Notes: generated by a model from the sequence alone, not told the origin. Counted from the first letter of the stretch, positions 1-11,900 are shown. The stretch: DNA of 64,000 nucleotides from Strigamia acuminata (GCA_949358305.1 OX442321.1:9759605-9823604), one strand, 5' to 3'. Numbers and translations are program-made.

Positions 1-52
1 CCTGTAGTTGGGCCTTGCGCAAAGTTCGAGAATGAATTGATTTTTCTCGTTT

Positions 53-636
53 AAGCTTAGTACTCATAAGATCATCTGCTAACAGACTTTTCTGTGTGTA
101 TAGACTTGACAGAAAAGTCTTCCAGAATCATCTGGTAGCAGAACATGTGCCAGTCTGTTGCACCAGACCTTTTGTGGTACTCACAGCTCTATGCGACAGA
201 AAAGTAATGCGAATGGCTATGAAAAAGAAACAAGATGGATGCCAATAAAAAATTTAATTTTAATTTTGGAGTTAGGGTGAATAGGATTGCTAGTTTATTT
301 TAATTTTTAATTTTATTTATAAATAGAATATACAGTTGTTTGCATTTGTTGGCAGAACTGATTACTGCCATATTTGAGACCGGTTAAAAATTACGACCGG
401 TCATAAATTGTCAAGATCGATCGCTACTTTCTGTGCCACAGGAGGTTCTGTGCCTGGAAACGAAGATCAGCTTTCCGTTGCATCAACATGCCAGAAATTT
501 AATTTTTTATGTCACAGAACATCGCAGACATTCCAAGACTGGAATGAAATTTGTGAGTACCAGTTTTTTCTGTATACAAAATTTCTGTGGGCAGACTGGT
601 TTCCTATGTAGGAAACTGCTTATGAGTACTAAGCTT
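53..636. mobile_element. Possible miniature inverted-repeat element
   Basis: The 18-bp sequence AAGCTTAGTACTCATAAG at 53-70 is repeated exactly, in inverted orientation, at 619-636. The 550 bp between contain no convincing coding frame, and short similar words (CAGTCTG, CAGACTG) recur near both ends. A perfect 18-bp inverted pair 550 bp apart is unlikely by chance, so a non-autonomous DNA transposon is the simplest reading. I could not find a clear target-site duplication just outside the repeats. Confidence 0.5.
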
Positions 637-640
637 TATT

Positions 641-3600
641 TGAAACTATTTTCTTTATTTCCAGGGGGGATGATATAGGATGCAATTTTTTTTTTTTTTT
701 TTTTTTTGGGTTTATTATTAAGTTTAGAGAGCTGTGAAGTGGTTCGTATTGGAATTTATGACTAGATCTATCTTCGTCATGTTTGGAATTCCTTCATGTC
801 CATTGGAGTATTTTCATCAAATTTGTAGTGGAGTGAAATATTGTGTAGACTGTGATTATCTTTTGTAAAGTAGAAACCATAATCATTTGGGAAATAAAGA
901 AGTGTGAAATTGTGTGCATCTGAAAAGGGGTTGCGAATAGGATGAAAGGAAGGAGATTGTAAATCCTGAATATTACGCGGCGGATAAAAAGATTTAGAAA
1001 GTTATCATCTGGTCTGGTGCATATTTGAAGAAGAAAAATGAGGTTGCATGGAAGGTCGATCACTTGAATGAACCAAAAAGTCAGCCTTTTCATTTTCTTT
1101 CCTTTTTTTTCTCCCATCAGTAAGCAATTTCCGATTGAAAAAATTCTAATTAAAGAATGTAAATGTCGATTTGTTAGGATTTCTTGTGACTCGAATTATT
1201 AATTTTCTAAATTTTAGTCTCGAACCAATCAATTCTGCAGCCCAATTAAGGAAAATTAAATCAAAATTAATTTTTCTTTTCTTTTGGGGATTATTGCACT
1301 CAACAATGAATTTATGAAGCCATGTTTTATTCAACAAATTGAATTTTTAAAAACAAATACTTTTCTTTGCACAATTTGTCTACTTTAAATATTTTAGTTC
1401 GCAAAAAAAGGAAACTTAACATGTATATTTTAAGAGTTAAGGGGTTTAGGGCATTTTCCCTTCGTTCTTTGCGTTTCAGGAACCGAATTAGCGTTGACGT
1501 GAAGTACTTTTCGCATATGGTGTCATGTTTCTAAAGAAAATTGTGGGAGATAGTGTAGAAATTGCGTTTGTCAGTGAATTCATTTCTATTGGACTTCTCC
1601 TAGAACATTATCATAGATATTGGAAGAATGGTGCTTCCTGACTTTTAAGAAACAGTTAGTTCCTGCAGCTTTGATCGATAAACATGTTTCCTTTCAGCTC
1701 TTTGTTTGTTTGTCGCGTTTTTATTTGCTATTGTATAATTTAAAGAAGGGGAAATGTAATGCAGATTTGAGTTAATTACCTCATGTAGCAATTGGTTTTA
1801 TCAGCATTTATAAATAATGCAAAGATTGACAAAAGAAAAAGGAATAAATTTTAAATACCAAGATCCAATCATGTAGTCATATTTACGCAGAAAACAATTT
1901 ACCATAAAAACCATTAAAAGTTGGTTTTTTTAATTGTTGAAGATGGACTGTCACGTGATGTAATAGGTGTCCTCCATGCTTGCTAGTGTGAACCAGGCTT
2001 TATGCGTGTTACGTGGCGCTTGGATCGCACGTCCATTTTATGTGAAAGCTGTCAATTCAATAACAAGAGAGGAAAGTAGTTATAGAGTTGGCTTTTGTTT
2101 CATTGGAATTGGTGTAGTCGTTATTAAGTTATTGTTCTGTTTACGGGTGAGATTTTTCTTTCTCTTTCTTTCTTTCTTGTACTTGTGATTGATCTAACCT
2201 TTTTATCAAAATTTATTCGGGTTGTCGAGACGAAACGGTTGAAATATAAATCAAGTTTGATAAGAGTGGCTATCTCAGCAAAAATTCTTTGGACATGTTA
2301 TGCCATGGAGGAAAATTAATACATTATGGAAACAGTATTCCAACATTGTGTATTCCATGTACGTAATAAAATTTGATTTATTGATTTATGTAAGTCATTG
2401 GTGAGATTAAATTTTACCCCAAAATAAAAAAATAAATAACTATAACTATTTCTTCATGAAAACCACAACTAATGCAATTTAGTGATACATTATCTAAACA
2501 ATATTACTAACTAACAATGATCAATAAAAACAATATATTGTTTGATCAAAAGGTTTATGATTCTGATTAATTGTTAGAGGTCATTTATGCCATTAAAATC
2601 GCTATTATTATGCTCAGAATGGAATGTGCAGTTTGAATTTAGCATCAAGATACTGGGTTGATACTGTAGGAGAGTGCACGCTTTGTAAGCGATGCAATAG
2701 TGAGAGTTGCTATGTGTAAAATTTTTATGCAGGGTTCCATGGAAAGATGAGTTACGATTTAAGTGTTGCACACAAATGAATAGTGTCGTTACGTGATATT
2801 ACTTTTAAAAATTGTCCGTTTGTTGTGCGAAGACGGGGTTTTTTCAGTTTGATTTTGGCATCAAGTAACTGGATGTAGGCTAAAGTCAGAAGTAAACAGA
2901 AGTAGCTGTGTCATAGCAGCTGTAAAAACGAATTTGGTGCTTTATGGTAGTATTAACTGTGTGGTTCATTTAACATTAGTTCCATTTTTGCAACTAACGG
3001 TCAATTATCTTTAGTATATCGGTTTTTGATTAAAGCTGGACTCATCTTTAAGATTAAGACCACTTGTGATCAATTTCTTATAGTATTAATGAGTTGTAAA
3101 GTTAGGTTAGAACGTTTAAGCTAAATTAACCTTCTAAAATGAATTAATTTTAATGAATTAATTTATTTATTTACAGGTAGGAGTCTTGATTTTTATACTT
3201 TTTATAAAAGGTAGGCAATAATTTCATTATACATCTTGACGTGTCTTAAAATAGGAGGAAAAATTTCAGAAATGTTGGAATTAGTTAATTAGTACAAAGA
3301 GTAATTTTTGTTTGGTATGTAGGTTGCTTTTCTTGGAATTTGCATTATCATTTAGGAACAATGATAATCTCGGGGCATTGTGCCGAGTTTGTTCTAAGCA
3401 AGTCAAAACATAGATAAGCATTTTAATAATGGTAGTAAAAGATAGAAAAGTATCTGAGGTAATGTAAAAAATGATGAGGAAAGTGAAACTCCCTGAAGAC
3501 AAATCCATTAGAGTATACAAGACTAAAGATACATTGAGATTACGGTCTTTGTGGAATTTAATATCTTTAACATATAGATTTCAATGTAAGTCTTAATTAT

Positions 3601-4740
3601 GTGAATAGACATTGAGTTTCATAAAGTTCCTTGCCATTGAAGAAAATTAATGAAATCTATACCAATGGGTTTCGTTAAAACTGAAAATAACCTATTTGGT
3701 TTTCTTGTTAGCATCAAGTGTCTGCCATTATTTTTGCCAGCAGATATCAAATATCTGTTCCCAATTTGTTAAATCATTTGTGAGATTATTGGCAAGCATA
3801 GTTTGGATTTACAAACACATGGCAGGTTCACTAACTATTATGGACATTTATGCAATGCTTTGAAGCATTGGTTTAAAATCTATGCCAAAAAATGTAAATT
3901 CAGAGCAATCAGGATCTAAAAATACCATCAAACAGCTCTTCTTGTTCCCAAGAACATTCAATCCCCATTTCTAACCCTATAAAGATTAGGCCAAGCCCTA
4001 TTGCCAAGCTTTCTTGGTCTAGTTACCACCCACTAATTATGAAGAAATTACTCTGTATTTTGCATCTGCTTCTGTCTCTTGCTTCTCTTTTGTTTTATTT
4101 TAATTATTGAAAATGATGAAGGAAAAGAAAATTAAAACTGAATGACGAGAATGGGGGATCCGGCAATGAGAAGCCAGCGCAAGTGTAATGTTTAATTAAT
4201 ATAACATTTACCATTAAATTGCTTACTTTTACCAGGGCTTCAATTGCAAATATTACATTTACTGGTGTTGTGGCGTGTAATTTGGAGACCAAATCGAATT
4301 GTTTTGTTTAATATTTAATTTTTTCTCCACAATTTTCCAATTGCCGCGAAATGAAGGCAAAATAGTATTGATTTTCTGTTTCGAATTTGGTGGTAGGGAT
4401 GCTAAGCGCAGCAACGTAGGGTGTGCGAACTGAAGACTGGTGTCATCCAGCGTCAAGTTTTGTAACTAACAATCTAGACACAATTGATTTCTTTTAACTG
4501 GCTTTATCAATCTGTTTGTTTCAGTTGTGTTGATTTTTTTTGAATAGGTGCCCCACCTATTCTTATTGATGGATAATACAAATCTATTGAATTTGTTGGA
4601 TTTGCTGTATTTACTGAATATTGTGCAAGATTTGGATTTGTGTGAATATTTGAATGTACCTCCTCTCGATTTTATTGATCCTAGACTACAATAAATTTAA
4701 TGTATTGAATGGTCAATAGGATTTGCTTTTACCCAGTTTA
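641..4740. other. Non-coding stretch, no gene recognised
   Basis: This AT-rich stretch holds only short open frames with no recognisable domain, plus T runs such as the one near 690-707. It lies downstream of the dopamine receptor's 3' end. A small 8-bp-arm hairpin (GAATAGGT/ACCTATTC) sits at 4542-4562. I see no RNA gene or exon that I can support. Confidence 0.5.
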
Positions 4741-4837
4741 AGAAAACTTATTGATGTTTTAGCCTGGGATTCGAGCCGGAACTAAACCAAAAACCTTAAC
4801 TGGTAAAAGCCGATCCGGATCACGTATGCAAAATCTT

Positions 4838-5036
4838 TAAAGAAATCCGCTTGAAATTCGAAAATCTTCAAATTCACAGCAAATTTCTGAAATCTAAATT
4901 AATCTTAAAAATCTTACAAATCCATGAAATCTTCGAAGTCCTTCGAGGAAAACCATACCATAAAATCTTAAAAATTGTTTCGCAAATTAAGGCAAAACCA
5001 AGAATAATCTTTAAAGAAATCCACCTGAAATCCTGA
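4838..5036. repeat. Degenerate repeats of AAATC/ATCTT words
   Basis: An imperfect direct repeat, ATCTTTAAAGAAATCC followed by RCYTGAAAT, occurs near 4838-4860 and again near 5006-5032. The 150 bp between are made of loosely related words such as GAAATCTT, AAAATCTT and AATCTTAAAAATCTTAC. This suggests an old tandem or satellite-like repeat. The apparent 61-residue open frame across it is a by-product of the repeat. Confidence 0.5.
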
Positions 5037-5110
5037 ATTCTTCAAGAATTAACAGGATTTCAAAATCTTGCGTGCGATTTTGAGATTGGTGACCTGTTCG
5101 GCTCTTTTGA

Positions 5111-5216
5111 ATGCCATCTAGCGTGAGTATCAATCGTCGTCGTTGCTCAGTAGTGACATCTAATGACTAAAATTTGATCTTGCTTGAAGTTTGTATTTAG
5201 ATCGCTAGATGGCGCT
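5111..5216. promoter_or_regulatory. Inverted pair of CTCF-like motifs
   Basis: CGCTAGATGGCGCT lies at 5203-5216 on the plus strand, and CGCTAGATGGCAT on the minus strand at 5111-5123. Both contain the AGRKGGC core of the CTCF site, and the first also has the GCGC end typical of fly CTCF sites. The two copies face opposite directions about 80 bp apart. Whether they bind a factor is unknown; they could equally be parts of a dispersed repeat. Confidence 0.3.
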
Positions 5217-5740
5217 ATCGCATTGTTAGATTTAAATTCAATTGGAAAATTTTTAAGATGACCATTGATGAAACACTGCATTCTGAGTGATTGAAGCCGA
5301 TTGACGGCCCTTAAAATTTTGTGACAGCTAAAACAAAAATTAGATTAAAACAGTCGAAACTCTTTATAACGAATCGCAAGGAACCCAAAAAATTGATTCG
5401 TTAAAACGAGAATTCGTTACATTGAAATTTTTTAACATAGTAGGCGCATTCGAAAAGTAATTTGCACTAAACGACCAGTGCAACTGGTAGTGTAAATTTC
5501 AAGTTAAACGACCCAATTTTCGAGTTTCAAAATAAATTTCTGTGTAAAATTCAGTAGTGTAAATTCAAGTGTAAATATTAAATTAGTCCAAATAATAACC
5601 ATAGTCATTATTGTTGTTGTTTACTCTAAAAAAAAAACAGGAGATTATAAAAACATGATTATAAAATGTAAATTTATTTTAATTATTTGTATTATTAATA
5701 TTTATTTCCGAACGGGAATCGGCTGAACATCCGCCTCAAT

Positions 5741-5893
5741 CGCACAAATGCGGCCGAACACCGGCCGCATTAGATCGCACAAACGCGGCCGAACGTCGGC
5801 CGCATTCGATTGTACAAATGCGGTCGGACGTCGGCCGTATTCGATCGTACAAATGCGGTCGAACATCGGCCGCATTCGATCGCAAGAATGCGG
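5741..5893. repeat. 35-bp tandem repeat, each unit a hairpin
   Basis: Four consecutive 35-bp units start at 5741, 5776, 5811 and 5846, followed by a partial unit ending about 5893; a decayed unit may precede 5741. Each unit contains AATGCGGCCG, a 5-base spacer, and the complementary CGGCCGCATT, so each can fold as a 10-bp stem-loop. The units are CpG-rich in an AT-rich setting and differ mostly by C/T or G/A changes at CpG-like positions. The tandem lies inside the MITE at 5442-6150. Confidence 0.85.
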
Positions 5894-5985
5894 CTAATAC
5901 CTGCTAAAAAATTGTTCTTGCGATCGACATCGTTCCAACCGATCTAACGAAAATCCAAGATGGCTGCCAGCAAGACCCGATTTCA

Positions 5986-6129
5986 ACGAGAAAACTCGTT
6001 GCACGGAGATTTTAAACGGAAACGTGGCGTACAGGCCGTTTCCGTTTAACCAGTTTACACGACATTTACACGAATTAATTCGTGTAAATGTCGTGTGAAA
6101 ACGAGTGTAAACACGTTTACACTCGTTTT
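5986..6129. repeat. Cluster of adjacent palindromes inside the MITE
   Basis: Four inverted repeats follow one another: CAACGAG/CTCGTTG around 5986-6003; TAAACGGAAACG and its complement at 6013-6024 and 6037-6048; a 40-bp perfect palindrome at 6057-6096 (half-site ACACGACATTTACACGAATT); and 15-bp arms at 6098-6112 and 6115-6129 separated by two bases. All have perfect arms. The DNA could extrude as a series of cruciforms, or the RNA could fold as stacked hairpins. Confidence 0.85.
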
Positions 6130-6252
6130 AATGACTTTTCGAATGCGCCTAGTGTTCTATGGCTAGCCAACCAAACCAGCCATTTTTAGGTATTCGTTAT
6201 ATCGATAATTCGTTAGATCGCGATTCGTTATATAGAGTTTCGACTTTATTAC

Positions 6253-6490
6253 ATTAGGTGCGTTCAAATTGGTTAAGTTGAGAACCTAGTTTTCATTTCA
6301 GGCTACAACGAAGTTAGTCCATTTATTTTTCTTAACTTTAAGCAAGCGGTTCAATCATTCATACTTTAGCGGCGCACAAGCTTGCGCCTCAGTAATATTA
6401 ATACTTCAATGACAAGTCATTTATTTCACTTAGTTTTATTCATTCAAGCAAACTTTTAGCATTTGTGTATCCAATTTGAACGCACCTAAT
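6253..6490. mobile_element. MITE with 20-bp perfect terminal repeats
   Basis: ATTAGGTGCGTTCAAATTGG at 6253-6272 is exactly inverted at 6471-6490, bounding a 238-bp element. The AGGTGCGTTC core resembles the AGGCGCATTC ends of neighbouring elements. If the element proper starts at TAGG, the flanks read AT on both sides. It begins only 8 bp after the right end of the pogo-like element, so the two insertions abut. No coding frame is present. Confidence 0.8.
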
Positions 6491-7272
6491 ATTATAAAAG
6501 ATTTAGTAATACTTCGTATTATTATTGTTATTGTTTACTCTTTTTTTTTTATTGTTATTATTTACTCCATATTATTTATTGTTTACTTAATTTATTTATA
6601 ATTTAACTTAATTATATTAATTTTGCATTTTTATAGTGATAAAAATCAAATAAAACTTGAAATGTATACCATAATTTGGGACAAAAATAATAGTAGAAAT
6701 GTATACCATAATTTTGACAGGGGGAGTATTTATTAACAAGGAAAGCGACATGGATGACAACCGGTGACACTGCGAAAACATAATTAACGAAACAAATATT
6801 TTATTCGCAGTTGGAGTTGTTTCTCTTAGTTTTTCGATTTTTTCTTCCATCCACATTCACATCTCGAGTAGGAAAAAGTCAAGAGATTTACAATACTACC
6901 TTTTCCTTTTTTCCCTCTGTTGTGTAGTATGTTGTTACGAATATCGACCCTAAAGTGAGTTACCTCTGGTGGCGAGGTTGTAGTGTTGGAATTTCATTAT
7001 GGAAACTCTTCGCATTTGAATAAGTTGGAAGTTCGGTGAAATGCATTAATACATATTCAGTTTAAAGAAAAACGTTAGTTCGACTGTCGCTAAATGGATT
7101 TCCGATTTGATTTTTTTTCCCCTCTATTTTTTTGTCATTGGCCTATTTGAATTCAAGATGGTGAAACCTAATTTGTGATAATATATCTCACGCTTCAATT
7201 CCTTTTTGATAAATCGTTTTACACTGAAAATGTCAGAAAATCTGGCGTAACATTCTGTCTGCGACAAATACT
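6491..7272. other. Non-coding spacer between MITEs
   Basis: AT-rich DNA with T runs and no supported exon. It separates the element ending at 6490 from the one starting at 7273. Confidence 0.5.
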
Positions 7273-7757
7273 AGGCGCATTCATAAAGTAATTTAGACCA
7301 AACGAGCATTTTAAATTTAAACAACATACGAACATACGAACATCCGACTTACGAACTTTCAGAGATACAAACTACAAATTTCAGCGCATAAATTAGTTCG
7401 CATGTCTAAATGCCAGCTGCTGTACTTTTAAAAGTATGATTAAAAATTTTTTTTTAATACGTACAATTGTTAATTTTTAATAAAAAAAAATAAGATGAAA
7501 ATTTCTTCCTTTAATTAAGATTAACAATTTTTCCATCTTGTACACCTTTGCTGAACGTTTCGACAATTCGACTTGCAAACTCGTTCGTATGGATGGGACT
7601 AGGGGGATTTAATGTATTTAAACTGCTTGTCTTCATCTAACTTCTAAAATGGCGGCTGGTTTAGTCTGTTTTCAGTCGCAGTGGGCTTGTGCACGACATT
7701 TAAACAACAACAGCTTATATTACACTGCAAGTTGAACATTATTTTAAGAATGCACCT
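7273..7757. mobile_element. MITE, AGGYGCATTC family, with ACT duplication
   Basis: The left end AGGCGCATTCATAAAGTAAT (7273-7292) is matched in inverse at 7738-7757 by AGGTGCATTCTTAAAATAAT (three mismatches in 20). ACT flanks both sides at 7270-7272 and 7758-7760. The 485-bp interior has no coding potential; ACATACGA words are repeated near 7324-7345. The ends belong to the same group as the elements at 5442-6150 and 28597-29062. Confidence 0.75.
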
Positions 7758-7760
7758 ACT

Positions 7761-8806
7761 GACTTGTAAATAGAAGGTGCTTTACTAACTTAACCAACCA
7801 ACAAGAGTCGTATATCATAGCAACTAAGACTTCGCCATGACAAAACCAGCAGATTATTACTCTGGCAACCAAGATGAACGGACTTCATCATGGTATCGAG
7901 TCTTGGGTCATGGCACCTGTTTGGCTGAAAACAGACGCCAAAATGCACTGCTGAAACAATTTTTTTTAAACCACCGCCAGGAAATGTTGACATTTTTAGA
8001 AATTTATTAATAAAGTTTTTTTTCTTAGGAATAGTAGGGGGATACAATTAGTAGAAATTGAATTCAACTGTTGCAATTTGAGCAAAAGCACATTAAAAGT
8101 GTCGTTGCACGTTATTCGAATGAGAAATTGAGTTTTATTGGTGGGTGAAGCGCAGCAAAGCTCTGGGGACGGGGGACAATGCTTAAAAAATGTGCAGATA
8201 ATGCGAACTGATGCAAATGCAGCAAATTTGAGAATGAGGTTACTAACACTTTAATAAAAATTGTATAAATTACGGAGCTAACAAACAAGTTTTCCAGTCG
8301 AGTGCAATTTCCATTTGGAGGATAAGGAAATGTTGAAATGTCATTAAATTGCATGTAACATAGCATGCAAATTGTCAGTTATCCGAACTGGTCGGCAATT
8401 TATCCCATTTCACACTTAAACAAAACCATAGACTTTGTTGGCTTTAGTGTTGAGTTTTGGTGAAAAGTAGGATTGCAATTGGTCTTGTGTGGCAATTGCA
8501 AGGGATGCCCAGGTTTGGAGCGGCGCCAAACACGCGCCAATCTCCTCCTCCCGCTTGTTCTTAAATTTCTGTGTGAATGAAATCCTTGTTATGAAATTGG
8601 AGGTGCTTAAAATGCTTTTAAAATGCTTGCTTTTGTGAATTAAATTCAAAACGAATGCAGAAACATCAACTAATTAACTTTTTCTCTCTCATTAAATTAA
8701 GATTCTGTATTTTATTATTATTATTATCATTAATTATTATTATTATTGCATTTATCACATGATTTTTTTATTTTGTCCGTTGTCCGTTGTTTCGATATAC
8801 TAAAAC
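7761..8806. other. Non-coding stretch, downstream of the receptor gene
   Basis: No recognisable exon. Short frames on the minus strand (for example 7790-8047 and 8112-8366) lack similarity that I can identify. Part of the stretch may be 3' untranslated sequence of the receptor gene. Confidence 0.45.
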
Positions 8807-8810
8807 ACTT

Positions 8811-8816
8811 TTATTT
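8811..8816 (-). terminator. Candidate poly(A) signal of the dopamine receptor gene
   Basis: TTTATT on the plus strand reads AATAAA on the minus strand, about 110 bp past the receptor stop codon. AATAAA-like words are common in this AT-rich DNA, so the site actually used is unproven. Confidence 0.3.
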
Positions 8817-8924
8817 ATTCTATTATTACTTTTTTTTTAAAATACAAGACAAAACGAGTTAAATAAAAATGAGTTGAGGGGAAGTGGTCGACTGTTGGAA
8901 TGGATTAGAATCATCACAATTGAG

Positions 8925-11900
8925 TTAACATTCAGACATGGCCGCGTCTGGTTGGTCATAATTGGTGACATTGGGCGGCGGGAAGGTGGGACTTCTCAAG
9001 CAGCCGATAATTTTGATAGGTGCGTGCGCCAAACCTTCGCTGGCTGAGTAATGCCGCCCTCCCAAGAGTCCAGTGCTCACGCCGCCAATTCCTGGCCCCC
9101 AGCGGCGCCTTCTCTTGCCCACGCAACGACACGTGAGCAGTCGGACGAAAGCTTGTTTGAAAGTACGGTTGAAGATGGTGTAAATGATTGGATTGATGGT
9201 GGAACTGACATAGCCGAGCCACAAACACGTGCTGACGATGCGATCCGAGACGGGGCAAGAGGGACATGCGGCGAAGATGACGTTGAGGATAAAGAATGGT
9301 GTCCAGCACACGACGAATGTGAAAAATACTAAGCCGAGCACTTTGCTTGCTTTCTGCTCGGTGGCGACCGACACTGGAGCTGTGTTTTTAATTGAGCGGT
9401 TTTGACTGCGACTACGTTGGGGTAGAAACTGAAAAAAGAGAAAAAAGAAAAAAGAGATATTTAAGATAATTGGAAAATAACGGATTTTTTTGTATGTGGT
9501 CAGCGTTTTTAAATTTGTTTTAATGTGCATCAATTTACGCTTTTTGATTTATGCTGAGGTAGCAGATTAAATGGCGCGAATGATTTTTGATGCAATTCAA
9601 GAAATTCGAATTTGATGAGGAGCGTTATCTCAAAAATGTTTTTTGAAATGCTTTGGGTTTTACGAGAACGCATTTTTTCAATTGTATTGTGAAATGCATT
9701 ATTTAATGTACAAACAATATAATTAATTCCGCAAAACGCTGTACACTTAGGAATGCATTAATTAAGTGAAAATCAATATAGTGTAAATATATTTTTGAAG
9801 CATACGGGTAATGACAGGCGACAGCGGTTAACGAAATTTCGACAAGGTAATGATCGTCTGCAGAATTTTCTTCTGTTTGGTTCTTCACGGAAGCGTAAAA
9901 GTTAATTTTATTTTTGTAATTTTTGATCTGTATGGGATCACGATTTTTTTTTTCTGGTACAGTAATTGGGTAATCCGTCTGTTTTCTGTCAAATTTGTCG
10001 ATTAGTCAACGTTGCATCAATCGGCATTTTGAGCTTGTTTAATGCAATGTAAACAGCGTGTTGCTAGAATCCCACCTGCTCTTTTTTGTTAATCGAGTTT
10101 ATTCTGAGAAGTGCAATCATCTTTAACGACAAACATAACAAGACAGAACATATTTTTTTTTATTTGAATATAAATAAAACGGATGGCACGAGGGTCCCGT
10201 TTGAACACGTGTACGTGTAAACACTTGCCCTTGTCTGATCCGAGAACACAAACGACCCACATTCGAACGGGGATGTCGGTGGTTCACGACTACGTTATTT
10301 GAATAAACAAACGATAAAATAAAATTTTAAAAAAAAGAAAGAAAAAAGCAATTGGGAACTTGAATTTTTCACATTCTCGCAATTCTCGTACGATGCGAGT
10401 GAAGTGGCGATGTGCAAACTTTGGAAATGTCGGAAGTCAAAACGAACGTGGCACCCGATTTGATTATCGATGAGTAGTCGTGTCGAAAATTGGCTGTCGT
10501 CCATTTAACGTGCGAGTGTCATCTCGTTTAAGACAAGAAAAAGAAAAGGGGAAAAACTTGGCCACTTTTTAGAGTTGCAAACTCAATTTCCTTATTGATT
10601 GCGACAATTTTTGTGTGCATGTAACCGATTTTTCTAAATAAGCCTTTAATCGAACAACTATTGCGTTTACCTTAAAATGAAGGCTGGACGAGGATGTAAT
10701 GAGCTGGAAACGCGGTGGACGTTCCTGTTGGGGTCCTCTACGGGTTAGACTAGGCTCTGTTTGCACACCGCGATCGCAAAGATGTGAGCGATGCTGACCG
10801 AAGGCTGCGTGTCCATTGTTCGCAGACCCCCGACGAGACACATTGTTCGTACCTCTAGTTGGATGATGCTGACTCCACGACGCGCTCCCGGAAGATGAGG
10901 ATGTCGAAGAGCGAAATTTTGATGACTTGTTGCCCCTGTTGCTACAACTGGCACTGGCACTGGCACTGGGGATGGCACTGGCAGGCAAGTGCAAACGTCT
11001 CGTGTGCTCGTCGTCGCCGAACTTGGCCTGCTGTCGTAGTAACTGCACTGTGAGCACGTAGGCGACCACCATGAACACCATGGGGATGTAGAAGGCGAAG
11101 AGGGAGCCGAAGATGAAGAAAAACTTGTTATTGATGGCGCAAGTGCGTGCTTGCGGGATAATGTTTCTTTCGTCGACGAGTCCGAGAATGGTAATGGGGC
11201 TTGTAATGACCATGGAGAGGAACCACACAAATACAATTTTGAGCATGACTACTTTCTTGGAATGATTGCGCGTCTTCAGCGGATTGCGTATTCCCATGTA
11301 GCGGCCGACGGAGATGAAACACATGTGCATGATGGAGGAGGAACAACTTAGCACGTCGCAAGTCACGTAGACGTTGCACATTTCCGTTCCGAGAGGCCAG
11401 TAACCTGAGGAGAAACGGTGAGAAAATGGAATGAATTAATGGCCGAGAGCTTGTTGACTCTTTTTAAACACGTCGGGACACTTAAGGGTTGAAAAGGGGA
11501 CATTAAAGAAAACTAATCGATGCTCCATCTGAGTTTTATAGGCTCGTAACAAAACCCCTTTCATCCCGGGCGAACTTGCATATTGTTCGCCCTTCGTGCC
11601 GTGTTTTATCTGGCGTCTGCTAATTATCGTTGAAGTTCCTTTTGGCTGCGAGCCTGCGAGCCCTCGTCTTTGAAAGTTCTCTCAACAGCAGGGATAAGAA
11701 TAGGCTTGGCAGTAGCTTAATAAAAAGAAAAACATTGTTTATATTTGTTAGCGAGGTGAAAATTAATTATTTTTTTCGCTTCTCGACTGTTCTATTTCCT
11801 TCGTGCCAGTTGAGGGGATTTGGTTTTAATTGGGTGCCAATTGTAAGCCCAGTTTAATGGTGAAACATGACAAGATTAACTTTTTTCTTCTCTACAGCTT

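Larger units (their letters stand above)
5442..6150. mobile_element. Nested MITE, AGGCGCATTC family, with AGT duplication
   Basis: AGGCGCATTCGAAAAGT at 5442-5458 is exactly inverted at 6134-6150. Both outer sides carry AGT (5439-5441 and 6151-6153), which fits a 3-bp target-site duplication. The element sits inside the pogo-like element at 5352-6245. It contains a 35-bp tandem of hairpins (5741-5893) and a run of adjacent palindromes (about 5986-6129). It has no coding capacity. It shares end sequence with the elements at 7273-7757 and 28597-29062. Confidence 0.8.
5352..6245. mobile_element. Pogo/mariner-like inverted-repeat element, interrupted
   Basis: The left end (GTCGAAACTCT, then TATAACGAATCGC) near 5353-5378 matches the inverted right end near 6219-6244 with one difference. 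Internal words such as ATTCGTTA and TTCGTTATA recur near both ends, as in pogo/Tigger-type elements, and the ends resemble the CAGT-type termini of the Tc1/mariner superfamily. No transposase frame is present. The element was split by insertion of a second element at 5442-6150, so it is the older of the two. Family assignment is inference from end sequence only. Confidence 0.6.

Noticed and set aside
4760-4790. tRNA-like B box (GGCTCGAATCCC on the minus strand)
   Set aside because: No matching A box or cloverleaf stems could be found around it. A decayed tRNA-derived SINE is possible but not supported.
9051-9332. 93-residue plus-strand frame opposite the receptor's last exon
   Set aside because: Shadow of the true minus-strand coding exon with TM6 and TM7.
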